Assembly: GCF_000013645.1 (NCBI RefSeq)
Contig: NC_007953.1
Coordinates: 1,054,001-1,118,000 of the forward strand
Direction: 5' to 3'
From: Paraburkholderia xenovorans LB400
GTDB lineage: Bacteria > Pseudomonadota > Gammaproteobacteria > Burkholderiales > Burkholderiaceae
DNA length: 64,000 nucleotides
In this document: in pieces, positions 16,309 through 24,618 of the stretch
How positions within the stretch are numbered: position 1 is the first letter of the stretch
Layout: each line of letters begins with the position of its first letter
The notes under the pieces: model-generated
What the model was told of the DNA's origin: nothing
Database searches by the model: none
Seen by the model: only the letters and a program-made list of their open reading frames with translations
Position numbers and translations under genes: made by a program

Positions 16309-17184
16309 TCACGCTCCAAACATCTTCGTGTCGGTGTATCGATGGAAACCGTGGCCGGTTTTCTTGCCGAGCCGTTTCGCCGCGATCATCCGCTTCACGA
16401 GCGGCGGGCACGCGGCGCGGTCTTCGTTCGTCAAGCCGTGCATCGCCTCGCACAACAGGCGCTGGGTGTCCATGCCAACGAGGTCGAGCAGTTCGAGCGG
16501 ACCCATCGGATAGCCCAGTGCCGTCCTGATCGCCCTGTCGATCTCCGCCGGTTCCGCAACGCCGGCCTCGACGAGACGGATCGCATCGTTGTTGTACGGA
16601 ATCAGGAAATAGTTGAGGATGAACCCCGGCGTGTCCTTCGTCTTGACCGGCTGCTGGCCCATCTGCAACGCGAACTCCCACGCTCGCTGCCACGTGTCGT
16701 CGCTCGTTTCGAGACCCGGCGACATCTCGATCAGTTTCATCAACTGGGCAGGCAGGCAAAAGTGCATGCCGACGAAGCGGTCCGGGCGCCCCGAGCCGCC
16801 TGCGATTTCGGTGATCGAAATGGTCGACGTGTTGGACGCGAAGATCGTGTCGGCGGCGCAGACCCTGTCGAGTGCGGAAAACAGCTCGTGCTTCACACGC
16901 AGGTCCTCGAACACGGCCTCGATGACCACGTCGCCTGACGCGAGATCCTCGAGCTTCGTCGTCGACGACCATCGTCCGAGAATAGCGTCGAGGTCCTCGA
17001 CGCTGAGCTTGCCTCGCGCGACCGACTTCCGCAGGAAGGCTTCGGTCTGCCCGCGTGCGCGATCGAGTGCGTCCTGACGCGTGTCGAACACGATGGTCCG
17101 GAAACCGGCGCGGGCCGCGACGATCGCAATGCCGGTGCCCATCGTGCCGCTGCCCGCGACTGCTACTGTCTTAACTTTCGTCAT
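16309..17184 (-). CDS. 3-hydroxyacyl(butyryl)-CoA dehydrogenase
   Basis: 291 residues: Rossmann motif VAVAGSGTMGTGIA near the N-terminus, NTSTISITEIA and a C-terminal LGYPMGPLELLDLVGMD. The active-site His is kept in MHFCLPAQLMK, but the usual FFNP is FCLP, so the conserved Asn is missing and the substrate pocket may differ. The start at 17184 (GGAAC upstream) puts the domain at residue 1-10; a longer frame to 17364 codes for unlike, arginine-rich sequence. It lies in the CoA-catabolic operon. Confidence 0.85.
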   Translation of the reverse strand: MTKVKTVAVAGSGTMGTGIAIVAARAGFRTIVFDTRQDALDRARGQTEAFLRKSVARGKLSVEDLDAILGRWSSTTKLEDLASGDVVIEAVFEDLRVKHELFSALDRVCAADTIFASNTSTISITEIAGGSGRPDRFVGMHFCLPAQLMKLIEMSPGLETSDDTWQRAWEFALQMGQQPVKTKDTPGFILNYFLIPYNNDAIRLVEAGVAEPAEIDRAIRTALGYPMGPLELLDLVGMDTQRLLCEAMHGLTNEDRAACPPLVKRMIAAKRLGKKTGHGFHRYTDTKMFGA

Positions 17185-17227
17185 GTCTGTTCCACTATGG
17201 TGGGTTGCGTGCGGACCGGTGCGCATT

Positions 17228-17998
17228 TCACCGATCGCTGAATTGCGGCTTGCGCTTTTCGATGAACGCCCGCATGCCTTCTTCCGCGTCGTCCGACTGG
17301 AACGCCAATGTCGACAGGTCCGCCTCGATGCGCAGACCCTCTTCCAGCGACACATCACACGCACGCAGCACCGCCTGCCGCGCCAGCATCGACGCGATCG
17401 CGCTGTAACCGATGAATTGAGCGCAGAAGTCCTGCCCTATCTGGTGAGGATCGCCATCGTCCACGACGCGGTTCGCGAGACCGATCCGCTCCGCTTCCGC
17501 AGCATCCACGGTCCGGCCGGACATGATCAGCTCCAGCGCACGCGCCGGACCGACGAGACGCGGCAGACGCTGCGTACCGCCGTAGCCCGGCACGAGACCC
17601 AGCCTGATTTCCGGCAAGCCCATCCTTGCCGACGGCGTCGCGACGCGGAATGTGCACGCCAGCGCGAGTTCGAGGCCACCGCCAAACGCGTAGCCATTGA
17701 TCACGGCCACCGACGGCATCAGCAACTGGTCGAGCTGGCGAAAAACCGATTGCCCGAACACCGCGCCCTCTCGCTGCGCGACCATGCTGCGCCCGCGCAA
17801 CTCCTTGATGTCCGCCCCGGCGCAAAAAGCCTTACCGCCTCGCCCGCAAACGACGAGCGCTCGGGCATCGGATGCCTTGACTTCGTCGAACGCCGCCGAA
17901 ATTTCACGCAGCACCGCGAAGCTGAGCGCATTGAGCGCTTCAGGACGGTTCAACGTGAGGAACGCAAGGTTGTCACGGAATGAAAGCTCGACGCTCAT
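17228..17998 (-). CDS. Enoyl-CoA hydratase (crotonase family)
   Basis: 256 residues with the crotonase oxyanion loops (AFCAGADIKEL; GYAFGGGLELALAC) and both hydratase glutamates: Glu110 in GGGLE and Glu130 in LPEIRLGLVPGYGGTQRL. It is therefore expected to be a true syn-hydratase of trans-2-enoyl-CoA. GAGAGGAC lies just before the ATG. It sits between the BadI-like crotonase and the dehydrogenases, as expected for a beta-oxidation module. Confidence 0.9.
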   Translation of the reverse strand: MSVELSFRDNLAFLTLNRPEALNALSFAVLREISAAFDEVKASDARALVVCGRGGKAFCAGADIKELRGRSMVAQREGAVFGQSVFRQLDQLLMPSVAVINGYAFGGGLELALACTFRVATPSARMGLPEIRLGLVPGYGGTQRLPRLVGPARALELIMSGRTVDAAEAERIGLANRVVDDGDPHQIGQDFCAQFIGYSAIASMLARQAVLRACDVSLEEGLRIEADLSTLAFQSDDAEEGMRAFIEKRKPQFSDR

Positions 17999-18009
17999 GC
18001 CTCGTCCTC

Positions 18010-18789
18010 TCAGTGACCGAACCGCTCGGCGTCGGGGATCCGGCGGGCTGCGAACGCCTGCGCAAGCTCTTCCTGCTCTTCACTGCCGAGATACGCGCGC
18101 AGCAGCAGATCGTGCGTGACCCGCGAGAGGCCCGCTACGCCACCATGCCGCGCGTTGAATGCGCCCTTGATCGATGCAAGCGCGAACGCACCGCGTTCGG
18201 CGACTTCGAGCGCGTAGTGCTTCGTCGCGCTCTTCAGTTCGTCGTCCGGCACGACCTTGTTGATCAAGCCCATTTCGACCGCTTCGCGTGCGGTGATCTT
18301 CTGGTTGCAGTACCAGATCTCCTTCGCGCGCTTCTTGCCGACGAGGTCTTCGAGGTACCACGTACCGTAGCCGGCGTCAAAACTCCCCACCATCGGACCG
18401 ACCTGGCGAAAAATCGCGCTCTCTTTCGCGATCGTCAGATCGCAGACGACCTGCAACACATTGCCGCCGCCCACCGCGAAGCCGTTGACCGATGCAATCA
18501 CCGGCTTCTGCAGCCGGTCGATACTTTCGTACATTTCCAGCACTGGCAGCACGCCGGCATAGAGTTTGGAATCCTGCATACCGTCCTTGCGCCCGCCAGT
18601 GCAGAAGAATTTGTCGCCCGCACCGGTCAGCACGATAACGCGCGTGCGTGTTTCGCGGCGGATGTCGTTGATGCAATCGCGAATTTCGTGGCACATGCGC
18701 TCGGTAAACATGTTGCCGTCGTCCGGGCGGTTCAGCGTGATGGTCCCGATCGGACCATCTTCTTCATACAGAATCTCTTCGTAAGCCAT
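18010..18789 (-). CDS. Crotonase-family ring hydrolase/synthase (BadI/MenB-like)
   Basis: 259 residues. The sequence follows the BadI/MenB branch of the crotonases rather than hydratases: FCTGG, GGGNVLQVVCDLTIAKESAIFRQ, then VGSFDAGYGTWYL with Asp138 and Tyr141 in the catalytic positions of that branch, and KKRAKEIWY. The hydratase glutamates are absent (Asn110 in GGGN). BadI opens the ring of 2-ketocyclohexanecarboxyl-CoA, while MenB closes a ring in menaquinone synthesis. In this catabolic cluster with no men genes, ring opening of a cyclic beta-keto acyl-CoA is more likely (inference). Confidence 0.83.
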   Translation of the reverse strand: MAYEEILYEEDGPIGTITLNRPDDGNMFTERMCHEIRDCINDIRRETRTRVIVLTGAGDKFFCTGGRKDGMQDSKLYAGVLPVLEMYESIDRLQKPVIASVNGFAVGGGNVLQVVCDLTIAKESAIFRQVGPMVGSFDAGYGTWYLEDLVGKKRAKEIWYCNQKITAREAVEMGLINKVVPDDELKSATKHYALEVAERGAFALASIKGAFNARHGGVAGLSRVTHDLLLRAYLGSEEQEELAQAFAARRIPDAERFGH

Positions 18790-18801
18790 CGTAAATCTCC
18801 A

Positions 18802-20031
18802 TCAAATGATCTGTTTCGCGGTTAGACGCGCAACGTCCTCGTCCGCAAGACCGAGCCGTCGGCGCAATACGTTTTCCGTGTCGTGGCCGAGCTCGGGCGG
18901 CGGCAGCCTGTGAACACTGCTTTGCCCATCGAACCGGATGCCGAGGCCCACTTGCGGAACGGGGCCGTCCGCGCCCTCGACTGCGTAAAACATGTGCTTT
19001 TCGCGCAGCACCTCGTCGTCCACGACCTGATCGACGCGATTGATCGGACCAGCGGGAATTCGGTGCTGCGCGAAGATCGCGAGCCATTCCCCACGCGGGC
19101 GAATGCGCAGAATGCTGCTTACTTCAGCCACGATCTGCGCACGCTGTTCCCTGCGCGCCGCGTTGGTCGCGAATTCGTTGCGCGCGCCGTACTCCGGCCG
19201 CTCGACGGCGCGCCAGAACCGATGCCAGATCGCATCGTTGCCGAGGCCCAGCGTGATCGGCTCGTCTGCGGTGTCGAACACCTGGTAGATCGCGATCACC
19301 GAATCGCGGCCGCCCGATCTCGTGACCGGCTCGCCCGAGCCGAGATAAGGCACGATGCGTGGCGACATGAACCGGACCATGCTTTCGACCATCGAGACGT
19401 CGATCGCCTTGCCGACGCCGGTGCGCTGGCGCTCGATGATCGCCGCGAGCGTCGCGAGCGCGACGTCCTGGCCCGCGAGCAGATCCGCCGCCGGCGTGCC
19501 GACTTTCTGCGGACCCTCATCGGGTTCGCCGGTCAGATCCATCACGCCGGAGTAGCCTTCGGCAATCAGGTCGTAGCAGGGCGAATCCGCACGGGACCCG
19601 GTCAGGCCGAACCCCGTGAGCGAAACGTGAATCAGCTTGTCGTTGATCGACCGAAGCCGGGCCGCATTGAGGCCCAGCTTCGACTGGACCGCATCGACCA
19701 TGTTCAGCACGATGACGTCGCTGTCCTCGACAAGGCGGTCCACAATGTCGCGACCCTCCGGATGACGGACGTCGAGCGTCATGCTTTCCTTGTTGCGGTT
19801 GACGCTCGCGAACCACAGCGACTGCCTGCCGAGAAACGGTGGCCCCCAGGCTCGCGTGTCATCTCCAACACCGGGCTTCTCGATCTTTAGCACGTGCGCT
19901 CCCAGGTCCGCGAGCAATTGTGTCGCGTAAGGTCCTGCAACCGATGTCGTCAGATCGAGAACGCGGATACCCTGCAACAGGTTGAGGCCGCTTTGTTCAT
20001 GTTGCAGTGGAAGCGAATCAAGTTGCTTCAT
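18802..20031 (-). CDS. CaiB/BaiF (class III) CoA-transferase
   Basis: 409 residues; the class III signature begins at GIRVLDLTTSVAGPYATQLLADLGA and the catalytic Asp is Asp154 (CYDLIAEGYSG). These enzymes move CoA between carboxylates, often from succinyl-CoA. It is one of two such genes in the cluster; they differ throughout and are not a recent duplication. The ribosome site is weak. It probably activates the growth substrate or recycles CoA from a product. Confidence 0.88.
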   Translation of the reverse strand: MKQLDSLPLQHEQSGLNLLQGIRVLDLTTSVAGPYATQLLADLGAHVLKIEKPGVGDDTRAWGPPFLGRQSLWFASVNRNKESMTLDVRHPEGRDIVDRLVEDSDVIVLNMVDAVQSKLGLNAARLRSINDKLIHVSLTGFGLTGSRADSPCYDLIAEGYSGVMDLTGEPDEGPQKVGTPAADLLAGQDVALATLAAIIERQRTGVGKAIDVSMVESMVRFMSPRIVPYLGSGEPVTRSGGRDSVIAIYQVFDTADEPITLGLGNDAIWHRFWRAVERPEYGARNEFATNAARREQRAQIVAEVSSILRIRPRGEWLAIFAQHRIPAGPINRVDQVVDDEVLREKHMFYAVEGADGPVPQVGLGIRFDGQSSVHRLPPPELGHDTENVLRRRLGLADEDVARLTAKQII

Positions 20032-20123
20032 GTTTAGTCATCTTAAATAAGTGCGTTACGGGCGAGATGTTTCGGCGTCACGGCTCTTACCACGCGATGA
20101 GGCTTTCTCGCGCGTGAATCACG

Positions 20124-21461
20124 TCACGCATCCAGCAGCAGTGGACGATTCGCCGTCTCGCGCATGCAGACCGAGGCCACCAATGCAAGGCCGGTCGCGA
20201 CCATCACGAAGAACGCCGGCGATGCAGGGTTTCCGGTATGGGCGACGAGCCACGTCGCGACGTAGCCCGCCGATCCCCCCGCAAGGATCGAAGCGATGTT
20301 GTAGCCGAGCGCGAAGCCGCTGACGCGCATCGAGGCCGGCAGCGTCTCGGCAAGCGTCGCGAGCAGATTCGCCAGATAGCACGCGGTGATCTGGCCGAGA
20401 ATGAGTTGAACGGCAATACCGACGCCTGCGCTATGAGTCGCGAGCTTGAAAAGCGGATACGAGGCGACGACGAACAGGCCGTTCACGAGGATCATGACGA
20501 TCTTTCTGCCGAACCGGTCGGAAAGCAGCGACCAGAACGGCATCGACACCGCAGCCAGCACCAGCGTCGCCGTCGTGGACCATGCGGCGGTCTTCGCATC
20601 GATCACATGTTGTGTCTGCAGCAGCGTGCTCATATAGGTGAATACCGTCCAGTAGCTGGCATTCGAGGTCAGCGCCAGCGCGATCACAACGAGCACCGCG
20701 GTCGGACGAGCCTTCAGCACGCCGAGCGCGGGCGCACGCTTGATGTCTTTTTCCTTCGCGATTTCCTCGAATGCGATCGACTCTTCCATCCGCAAGCGCA
20801 CGATCAACGCGATGATGCCGAGCGGCAACGAAATCAGGAACGGAATGCGCCAACCCCACGACGCGAAATTCGTATCCGCCACGAACGCGCGCGTGAGAGC
20901 GACGGTGAACGACGCGAGCAGCGTGCCTGTCACGGTGCCAAGATTCACGAAACCGGTGAGATAGCCGCGGCGCTTGACCGGCGACTGCTCGGCCACATAG
21001 GACGCCGCGGTCCCCAGTTCACCACCGGCGGAAAATGCCTGAATGCTACGCAGCAGCACGAGTACCGCGGGCGCCACAACGCCAATCATGTCGTAAGACG
21101 GAATCAGGCCAACCACGACACTCGCGACGACCATCCCGGCAACCGACAGCGTCAACGCCCTGCGCCGTCCGAACTTGTCCGCAAGGTGTCCGATCACGAT
21201 GCCGCCGAACGGCCGCAGGAAAAACGACGCGGCGAAGATCGCGAACGTGGAGAGCAACCCGGCGGTCGGATCGGATTTCGGAAAGAAGACCTGCGCGATC
21301 GTCGTCGCGAGAAACGCGTAGATCGTGAAGTCGTAGTATTCGATCGCGGTTCCGATACCCGCGCCGATGACGATGCGGCGCCGCCGCGCCGGATCGTGAG
21401 CGATGCTCTGCTCGACCTGATGCTGCGCTGCGGTCCCGATCGAATCGTTCAAGGTACTCAT
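20124..21461 (-). CDS. MFS transporter, metabolite:H+ symporter (MHS) type
   Basis: 445 residues and 12 predicted helices. It has the MHS-family start IGAGIGTAIEYYDFTIYAF and the loop motif GHLADKFGRRRALTLS. This family imports organic acids and shikimate-like ring acids with protons. The ATG at 21461 is preferred because GGAG lies 7 bp upstream; a GTG 12 bp earlier is in frame. It is a second inner-membrane carrier in the cluster, next to the two CaiB genes. Confidence 0.88.
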   Translation of the reverse strand: MSTLNDSIGTAAQHQVEQSIAHDPARRRRIVIGAGIGTAIEYYDFTIYAFLATTIAQVFFPKSDPTAGLLSTFAIFAASFFLRPFGGIVIGHLADKFGRRRALTLSVAGMVVASVVVGLIPSYDMIGVVAPAVLVLLRSIQAFSAGGELGTAASYVAEQSPVKRRGYLTGFVNLGTVTGTLLASFTVALTRAFVADTNFASWGWRIPFLISLPLGIIALIVRLRMEESIAFEEIAKEKDIKRAPALGVLKARPTAVLVVIALALTSNASYWTVFTYMSTLLQTQHVIDAKTAAWSTTATLVLAAVSMPFWSLLSDRFGRKIVMILVNGLFVVASYPLFKLATHSAGVGIAVQLILGQITACYLANLLATLAETLPASMRVSGFALGYNIASILAGGSAGYVATWLVAHTGNPASPAFFVMVATGLALVASVCMRETANRPLLLDA

Positions 21462-21571
21462 GCTCGTCTCCACATTTCTCGCGCGACAACGCTGTTGTCG
21501 ATCTTTTTTATCGAGGGCGCCAGCGTCGCTGGCGCCCGGACTGGCTCACTCTAAACCGCCGGGTCGAACGT

Positions 21572-22813
21572 TCATTTCACGGCCGCGACTTCGTTGCCGG
21601 CGGCCGGCCGGTATTCCACCACCCCATTTTCCACGAGCTGCCCGACTTCGCTCTCGCTCATCCCCAGCTCGCCTTCGAGGATCTCGCGGGTATGCTGGCC
21701 GAGCCTCGGCGCGGCTGCTCCGACAACCGGCGGCGTCTCCGAGAACCGCAGACCCGACGTCACAACCGGATATCGCCCATACATCGGATGCTCGACGTGG
21801 GCAACCTGATTCAGGTGCTTGACCTGCGGGTCCTGAAACACCTGGTCCATCTTGTTGATCGGTGCGACCGGCGCGCCCGTGGCGGACAGCAGCTCGACCC
21901 AGTGACTGGTTTTGCGCGTCCGCGTGATCGCGCTGATCATGCCGACGAGTTCCGGCTTGTGCTTCACCCGGTCGCCGTTGGTCAGGAAGCGCGGATCGTC
22001 CTTCCATTCGGGCTTGCCGAGCGAATCGCACATCTTGCGGAACAGCTTGTCATTCGGGGAACCCATCAACACCCAGCCGTCTTCGGTCGGGAACGCCTGG
22101 TACGGCGCGACGTTCGCGTGGCCGGAGCCCTGCGGCTTCGCGATGCTGCCGCCAATCAGGTATTCGCTGGCGACGTTGATCAGAATCGCCAGTTCGGTGC
22201 CAAGCAGCGAGGCGTCAACCCGCTGGCCCTCACCGGTCAGCGTACGGTGATGGAGCGCCGCGAGCACGCCGATAGCCGCGTGCAGCCCGGTCGATACGTC
22301 GATCAGCGCGACGCCGGTCTTGACCGGCTCGCCGTCGGCGCTTCCGGTCACCCCCATCAGGCCGCCTAGCGCCGAGATCATCAGGTCGTAGCCTGGCCGC
22401 TCGTGGTACGGCCCGGTCTGACCGAACGCCGAGATCGCGCAATAGATCAACCCAGGATTGGTCTTTTTCAGCTCTTCGTAACCCAGACCCAGGCGATCCA
22501 TCACACCGGGGCGGAAACTTTCGACGACGACGTCCGCGCCCACGATCAGCTTCTTCGCGATCTCGATGCCCTCGGGCGTCTGCAGATCGATCGCGACGCT
22601 GCGCCGGTTGCGGTTGAGCCCGAGAAAATAGGAGCTGACCTCGCCGACGAACGGAGGCCCCCAACCGCGGCTGTCGTCGCCGATGCCCGGCCGCTCGATC
22701 TTGATCACGTCCGCGCCGAGGTCGCCGAGAATCGAGGTCGAATACGGACCCGCCACCACGCGCGTGAAATCGATCACGCGCAGTCCTTTCAAGCTGGTTT
22801 TCTGATTCATCAT
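21572..22813 (-). CDS. CaiB/BaiF (class III) CoA-transferase
   Basis: 413 residues with LRVIDFTRVVAGPYSTSILGDLGA, SFRPGVMDRLGLGYE, and the catalytic Asp143 in GYDLMISALGG. It is closer to the succinyl-CoA:dicarboxylate CoA-transferase type than its neighbour at 18802-20031 (judged by eye). It may activate a dicarboxylate or ring acid. Two adjacent ATGs mark the start. Confidence 0.88.
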   Translation of the reverse strand: MMNQKTSLKGLRVIDFTRVVAGPYSTSILGDLGADVIKIERPGIGDDSRGWGPPFVGEVSSYFLGLNRNRRSVAIDLQTPEGIEIAKKLIVGADVVVESFRPGVMDRLGLGYEELKKTNPGLIYCAISAFGQTGPYHERPGYDLMISALGGLMGVTGSADGEPVKTGVALIDVSTGLHAAIGVLAALHHRTLTGEGQRVDASLLGTELAILINVASEYLIGGSIAKPQGSGHANVAPYQAFPTEDGWVLMGSPNDKLFRKMCDSLGKPEWKDDPRFLTNGDRVKHKPELVGMISAITRTRKTSHWVELLSATGAPVAPINKMDQVFQDPQVKHLNQVAHVEHPMYGRYPVVTSGLRFSETPPVVGAAAPRLGQHTREILEGELGMSESEVGQLVENGVVEYRPAAGNEVAAVK

Positions 22814-22858
22814 GTTTTACTGGGTTATCTGCAGTTCATTCCGCTCCGCAAGCGGCGC

Positions 22859-23626
22859 TCAGGCCGACAGCTCGCCGCCGGGATCGACCAGGCGGCGCAG
22901 TATCGACAACTCGTCGGAAGTCGGCGCAGCCGACGTCGGCCACGACGCCGTGCGCAACGCAAAACCTGTGTTCTCGATTACATCGCGAGGCTCGACTCCC
23001 GGGTGAATGGAGCGAACCTGCATGCACTTCTCTTCGTCGAATTCGAACGTGACCAGCGGCGTCACGCACAGAACCGGGCCCTCTGTCGTGATACCGAGCT
23101 TCTGCCGTTCACCAGGACCACCCAGATGACCGGCAGCGGTCAGGAATTCGACGCTCCCGACAAAGGTCCGACGCGTATGCGCCGCGCTGAAAAGGAGGAT
23201 CCGCTTCGACACCACCGCGAACGACGTGTTCGCCAGCCCCGGCCCGCGAAAGCGCGGACGGCCGCTTACGTCGTATCCCGTTCCGGTCAGGTTGATGTTG
23301 CCGCGCCGGTCGATCTGGACCCCGCCATAGAACATCACGTCCAGCCTGCCGTTCTCGGACATCTCGAAGAGGTCGTACGCAGTGCCGAGAGCTTCGGCGC
23401 CCTCGACCCATCGGCCGTCCGACGCCGATCGATAGAGCCGTTTCGGCTTCGGATTGACCACCCCCGCCGGGGTGATCAGCGTCAGGTTGGGCGCGTGCAG
23501 TTTTTGCGCGAGCAGACATGCGGCGACCGGCACCAGCGAACTAGCCCCCGTTACAGCGAGGTCCCCGTCCCTCAGCTCCCGCGCAAGCAGCACGGTCATC
23601 AGTTCATCATTGCTGAACCCATTCAT
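22859..23626 (-). CDS. CoA-transferase subunit B, IpdB/glutaconate-CoA-transferase-beta-like
   Basis: 255 residues. Family landmarks: GASSLVPVAACLLAQKLHAPNL (about 27-48) and FYGGVQIDRRGNIN (about 99-112). At the place where true glutaconate CoA-transferases carry the covalent catalytic Glu (an E-S/A-G motif after HAPNL), this protein has Thr52-Pro53-Ala54-Gly55. The Glu is missing, as in the ring-opening hydrolase subunit IpdB. It therefore may be a hydrolase subunit rather than a transferase (inference from motif memory; needs an alignment). Its start overlaps the subunit A stop by 4 bp. Confidence 0.82.
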   Translation of the reverse strand: MNGFSNDELMTVLLARELRDGDLAVTGASSLVPVAACLLAQKLHAPNLTLITPAGVVNPKPKRLYRSASDGRWVEGAEALGTAYDLFEMSENGRLDVMFYGGVQIDRRGNINLTGTGYDVSGRPRFRGPGLANTSFAVVSKRILLFSAAHTRRTFVGSVEFLTAAGHLGGPGERQKLGITTEGPVLCVTPLVTFEFDEEKCMQVRSIHPGVEPRDVIENTGFALRTASWPTSAAPTSDELSILRRLVDPGGELSA

Positions 23627-24564
23627 CGGACCACCTCCGAAAGCGCAAGGATCCGGTCCGCGCCGCCCACGCTGCGCACGTAATCTTCAAGCGATTCGGG
23701 TTCCTCAACATAAGGACCGAAGTATTCGCGACGCCAGGTGTCGGCATTCGCGCCCGCCTCGATGTACGCACTGATGCCGGGTTCGTCGTGCACGTGGATG
23801 CCGTGACTGGAGCACGGATGCGCCCCGAACGGCGCTTCGACGACCGCATCGACGAGATAGCCCGGAATCGTCGTGCGATTCGGCTGCGCACGGATCTCGC
23901 CGTTGTCGATGATCCGGTCCACGGTGACGATCACGTACTTCGACGCCTTCGCAAACAACGGATCGCAGAACGGCGTGCCGAGATTCCTCACGTTTCCGTA
24001 AATGTCGGCCTCCTGCGCGTGCAGCAGGCAGACATCCGGGCGCAGCGCGAGCGGCGCGACGACACCCGCGCCGTTGCGGGGCGCGGCGGCGGAACGGCCG
24101 ATATCCGTGCCTTTCACCGACGTGACCGGATGCGAATCGAGATGCTCGAGGGTGGCCATCAGGCCGCCGAGGATGGTCGCCTCGTCGGCATCCACGATGC
24201 TCACGCTCCCCTCCTGAGCCGCGCGCCGGAAGTTTGGCGCAAAGCCGAGATGCTCGAACGACACGTGCCCAACGGTCGCCTGCGCGACGCAGCCCGCGCC
24301 GATCAGCAGATCGACTGCATAACTCGACGGCGGGGCCGCGACGAGACGCAGATTCCTGACCTTCCTGCGTGCCAGCGCCCTGACCGCCGCGCACGGATTG
24401 TTGTGAAACCACAGGCCGCCGAGCGCGAGGAGCTGCCCCGCCTCGACCCGCTCCAGGGCGTCGGCAAGGCTCGTCAGTTTGCTCCTCCGCGCCGGGTGGT
24501 CCCGGGGTTCTTCTCTCGCTGTCGTCCTCATCAATCTGCACCATAATGTGTTTTGTGAATCCAT
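23623..24564 (-). CDS. CoA-transferase subunit A, IpdA/glutaconate-CoA-transferase-alpha-like
   Basis: 313 residues if the first ATG is used; an ATG at 24531 is also possible and neither has a clear ribosome site. The CoA-transferase I pattern is seen: ALERVEAGQLLALGGLWFHNNP, VGHVSFEHLGFAPNFRRA and YGNVRNLG. Glu104 in the SFEHLG motif is a plausible counterpart of the essential base of IpdA. With subunit B it should form a cytoplasmic heteromer acting on a cyclic or branched dicarboxyl-CoA thioester. It is the first gene of the leftward cluster. Confidence 0.82.
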   Translation of the reverse strand: MDSQNTLWCRLMRTTAREEPRDHPARRSKLTSLADALERVEAGQLLALGGLWFHNNPCAAVRALARRKVRNLRLVAAPPSSYAVDLLIGAGCVAQATVGHVSFEHLGFAPNFRRAAQEGSVSIVDADEATILGGLMATLEHLDSHPVTSVKGTDIGRSAAAPRNGAGVVAPLALRPDVCLLHAQEADIYGNVRNLGTPFCDPLFAKASKYVIVTVDRIIDNGEIRAQPNRTTIPGYLVDAVVEAPFGAHPCSSHGIHVHDEPGISAYIEAGANADTWRREYFGPYVEEPESLEDYVRSVGGADRILALSEVVR

Positions 24565-24571
24565 AATATGG
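24541..24571. promoter_or_regulatory. Candidate regulator-binding repeats in the divergent promoter region
   Basis: Between the leftward CoA-transferase cluster and the rightward epimerase gene, CCATAAT occurs at 24541-24547 and again within CCATAATATGG at 24561-24571. A similar CCATATAATGG lies in front of the IclR gene (26532-26542). These may be IclR-family operators. The evidence is only the shared AT-rich string. Confidence 0.3.
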
Positions 24572-24618
24572 TCTCAACAGATGTGTGTCAAACTATTTTG
24601 CGAACGAGGAGGAGTGAC

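Noticed and set aside
20238..21554. 438-codon open frame on the plus strand
   Set aside because: Antisense to the MHS transporter gene with no recognisable domain; Arg/His/Gln-rich shadow.
23320..23370. Ser-Glu-Asn-Gly string in CoA-transferase subunit B, resembling a CoA-transferase active-site motif
   Set aside because: It lies near residues 90-93, well after the aligned catalytic-glutamate position (about residue 53), so it is not evidence for a transferase active site.
22403..23683. 426-codon open frame on the plus strand
   Set aside because: Antisense to the CaiB and CoA-transferase B genes; no domain.
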